Shown: positions 62,398 through 64,000 of the stretch, piece after piece | How the letters are laid out: each line of letters opens with the position of its first letter | Numbering within the stretch: position 1 is the first letter of the stretch | DNA from: Myxococcus qinghaiensis | GTDB lineage: Bacteria; Myxococcota; Myxococcia; Myxococcales; Myxococcaceae | Direction of reading: 5' to 3' | Assembly: GCF_024198215.1 (NCBI RefSeq) | Contig: NZ_JAKCFA010000007.1 | Location: forward strand, 124,001 to 188,000 | Length of the DNA: 64,000 nucleotides | Translations under genes and position numbers: made by a program | The notes under the pieces: model-generated | Told to the model about the DNA's origin: nothing | Seen by the model: the letters and a program-made list of their open reading frames with translations, nothing else | Database searches by the model: none

Positions 62398-63288
62398 TCA
62401 GCCTTTGTGTTCGGGGTTCATGGGCCGCCGAGCAAGCCACGCCAACCATCCGAGCGGCGCGCCGCCTGGGTTCTCCCGCGCGTACGCGTGGAACTGCTCG
62501 ATGAAGGCCCGGCGCTCCGCGATGTACGGCGCCTTGCGGCTGGTGGGGTCCGCCGCCTTGCGAAGGTCGTACCCCCCGAGCCGCGCCTGACGCGTAAGCA
62601 GCGCGTCCAGCGAGAGCCGCTCGGCATTGCGCAGCATGTCCAGCAGGCACATGAACGTGGCGGTGCGCCCCTTGCCTCCCCGGCAGTGCAGGTGCACGTG
62701 CGCTCCCTCGTCGAGCGAACGCACCTTCTGGATGAAGCGCTCCACCGTCTCATCGCGAGGCCGCGTGTGGTCGGTGACGGGCAGCCGCACGTAGCGCTCC
62801 GGAGGAAGCTCGAAGGCGCGGGCCTCGTCGTGGACGTCGCGGCACTCCCACTCGGTGGAGACCAGGGGCTCACGGCGCTTCACCGTGCCGGCATCCCCTA
62901 CCCTCACCATCCGCGAGCGCGCGAGCAGCCGCAGCCGTCCGGCCTCCAGCGCCAGGGCCTCCTCGTCGGACAGCCCCGCCGCGCCCCAGTTGGACTCGGC
63001 GTACCAGCTCACCGCGGCGCCATTCAGGAAGCCATGCGACTCCTGGCGCAAATCGAACACGTACAGCGACTCAGCGCTCACGCCCTCGAGTCGCCGAACC
63101 AGATCACGAAAGCCCGCCACGGAGAGCTGCGCGCTCCCCGAGCACCGCAGCTCCGCGAGCCCTTGTGCATCCAGCCCCACCAGGTCCGGCGGGCGTGTCG
63201 TCGTGCGCAACAGACGCGCCTCCTCACCCCCGTCGTCGAGCACGAGCACAGCGGACGTCGCATCGGGAGCAAGGGACGGGATGAGCAT
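62398..63288 (-). CDS. PTP-like phytase-family phosphatase
   Basis: 296 residues. Cys-based phosphatase with P-loop HCRGGKGRT (Cys202) and general-acid candidate Asp173 (VTDHTRP). FDLRQESHGFLNGAAVSWY is a hallmark of the PTP-like phytases that dephosphorylate inositol phosphates. No signal peptide, unlike many secreted phytases, so a cytoplasmic or effector-like role is possible. It lies 22 bp upstream of the MNIO gene and 7 bp after an unknown gene on the same strand, suggesting an operon. Confidence 0.88.
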   Translation of the reverse strand: MLIPSLAPDATSAVLVLDDGGEEARLLRTTTRPPDLVGLDAQGLAELRCSGSAQLSVAGFRDLVRRLEGVSAESLYVFDLRQESHGFLNGAAVSWYAESNWGAAGLSDEEALALEAGRLRLLARSRMVRVGDAGTVKRREPLVSTEWECRDVHDEARAFELPPERYVRLPVTDHTRPRDETVERFIQKVRSLDEGAHVHLHCRGGKGRTATFMCLLDMLRNAERLSLDALLTRQARLGGYDLRKAADPTSRKAPYIAERRAFIEQFHAYARENPGGAPLGWLAWLARRPMNPEHKG

Positions 63289-63295
63289 GGGTCAA

Positions 63296-64000
63296 TCAGA
63301 CGTGCTCTTCGTCCGTGATGGGAGGAAGAGCCTGCTGCGGGCCGGCAATCGCCAGGGTGGGCCCGGCATTCCCCTGGGCGAGCTGATCGAACAACGAGCG
63401 GATTCTCTGAACCTCGTCGTCGCGCTTCCGCTTCTCCTCCTCGTCGGTCGTCTTGTCGGAGGCGTTCGTGACCAGCCATTTGTGGAAGAGCTTCTTCATC
63501 TGCGAGTCACCCAGGTAGTTCTGCGCGCCAATCGCGGCGGCGATATCCGCCTGGAGGGTCAACCGCTGAGCGGGCTGGAGGATGGGCGCCTGCGACTGGT
63601 GCAGCACGACGGCGTTCATCGACGAGCCGCCCACGAGCCGGGGCACGGCCTCGCCCTCCGTCAGACGCCGCCACACCGCGTACTCGCGAAGGACCTCCTC
63701 GTTCCTGTCACCGGCCCAGACGTCCACCTCGGTTCCCGTGCGGTCCACGTCGCCCGTCGTACTCCACCGGGGAATGACCGCGCCCGGGCAGGCCTGGAGG
63801 ACCTGTTGACGCGCCTGGGCCGCCTGCACCTTGAGCTCGCGGCCGAGATTGCGACCTTGCCGCCCGTAGAGCGCCAGGCAGTCTCGCCAGAACGACCGCA
63901 CCTGCGTCCTGCCGTTGCGTGAGCGGTTCAGCGCGGCGTTCCACACGTCGTCCCCGGCGACTTGCGCGATGCCACTCAAGTCCCGGACCGTGTCGTCGGC
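63296..64000 (-). CDS. Unknown protein, N-terminus beyond the window
   Basis: At least 234 residues; the frame stays open to the window edge, so the true start is outside. Sequence includes NRSRNGRTQVRSFWRDCLAL, a helical region and a charged stretch (TTDEEEKRKRDDEVQRI). No family recognised. Just upstream of the phosphatase gene, 7 bp apart. Confidence 0.7.
   Translation of the reverse strand, partial: ADDTVRDLSGIAQVAGDDVWNAALNRSRNGRTQVRSFWRDCLALYGRQGRNLGRELKVQAAQARQQVLQACPGAVIPRWSTTGDVDRTGTEVDVWAGDRNEEVLREYAVWRRLTEGEAVPRLVGGSSMNAVVLHQSQAPILQPAQRLTLQADIAAAIGAQNYLGDSQMKKLFHKWLVTNASDKTTDEEEKRKRDDEVQRIRSLFDQLAQGNAGPTLAIAGPQQALPPITDEEHV

Noticed and set aside
1-64000. CRISPR arrays, tRNA or rRNA genes, transposases, prophage genes
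   Set aside because: No evenly spaced direct repeats, no tRNA-like cloverleaf and no transposase or integrase motifs were seen.

Overview
The window is a GC-rich, gene-dense stretch of a chromosome that looks like a Myxococcaceae genome (Myxococcus or a close relative). The decisive evidence is a complete frz chemosensory cluster in its characteristic order: frzZ divergent from frzA-frzB-frzCD-frzE-frzG-frzF. Downstream of frzZ lie an rpoE1-like ECF sigma factor, its zinc-binding anti-sigma factor and frzS. The key residues sit where they do in the M. xanthus proteins: FrzE His49 and a receiver Asp 68 residues from the C-terminus, FrzZ Asp52 and Asp219, and Ala in place of the phospho-acceptor in FrzS. 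No tRNA, rRNA, CRISPR array, insertion sequence or prophage was seen. Frequent GTG/TTG starts and 4-bp ATGA/GTGA overlaps fit this group.

Layout. 1-6 kb: a non-str-operon EF-G (cut by the window edge) behind a sigma70-like promoter and a long leader, three small secreted proteins in an operon, a TPR/cyclic-nucleotide-domain protein and an FKBP lipoprotein. 6-12 kb: a membrane metallophosphoesterase, then a tightly packed set. This set has an ECF sigma factor, a six-TM anti-sigma-like protein, a small SH3-like protein, an ATP-dependent RNA ligase, a Ham1/ITPase fused to an unrecognised duplicated domain, and an AbiEii/MenT-type nucleotidyltransferase. 12-20 kb: a secreted Pro-rich protein with a barrel-like C-terminus, an AI-2E-family exporter, a 38-residue basic protein, a DmpA-type peptidase, a double D-Ala-D-Ala-ligase-like protein and an RDD protein. 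20-34 kb: hemB, an ABC-exporter operon, a 1085-residue spermidine-synthase-like membrane protein, a TrmN6-like methyltransferase, a DUF1015 protein, a class II photolyase and a PHA-granule-region protein. 34-49 kb: the frz/rpoE1/frzS motility region, with a radical SAM gene and alanine dehydrogenase inside it. 49-58 kb: a HEAT-like protein with coaX and birA, two lipoproteins, a HARE-HTH/Mrr-like protein and a propeller protein. 58-64 kb: a MetX-like protein without its nucleophile, uridine kinase, a fused MNIO (DUF692) enzyme, a PTP-like phytase-family phosphatase and a partial unknown gene.

How the genes work together. The Frz proteins form a complete receptor-kinase-methylation pathway (FrzCD, FrzA/B, FrzE, FrzF/G, output FrzZ) that sets cell-reversal frequency; FrzS and RpoE1 belong to the same motility biology. 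The strongest candidate for a poorly described system is at 7.4-11.9 kb. There, an ECF sigma/anti-sigma pair sits directly upstream of RNA ligase, Ham1-fusion and nucleotidyltransferase genes, which suggests stress-gated RNA end repair or editing. The junction between the last two genes carries a diverged 89-bp tandem duplication that creates a chimeric 30-codon ORF. A second interesting block (60.7-64.0 kb) places an MNIO enzyme with a large unknown C-terminal region beside a cysteine-based phosphatase.
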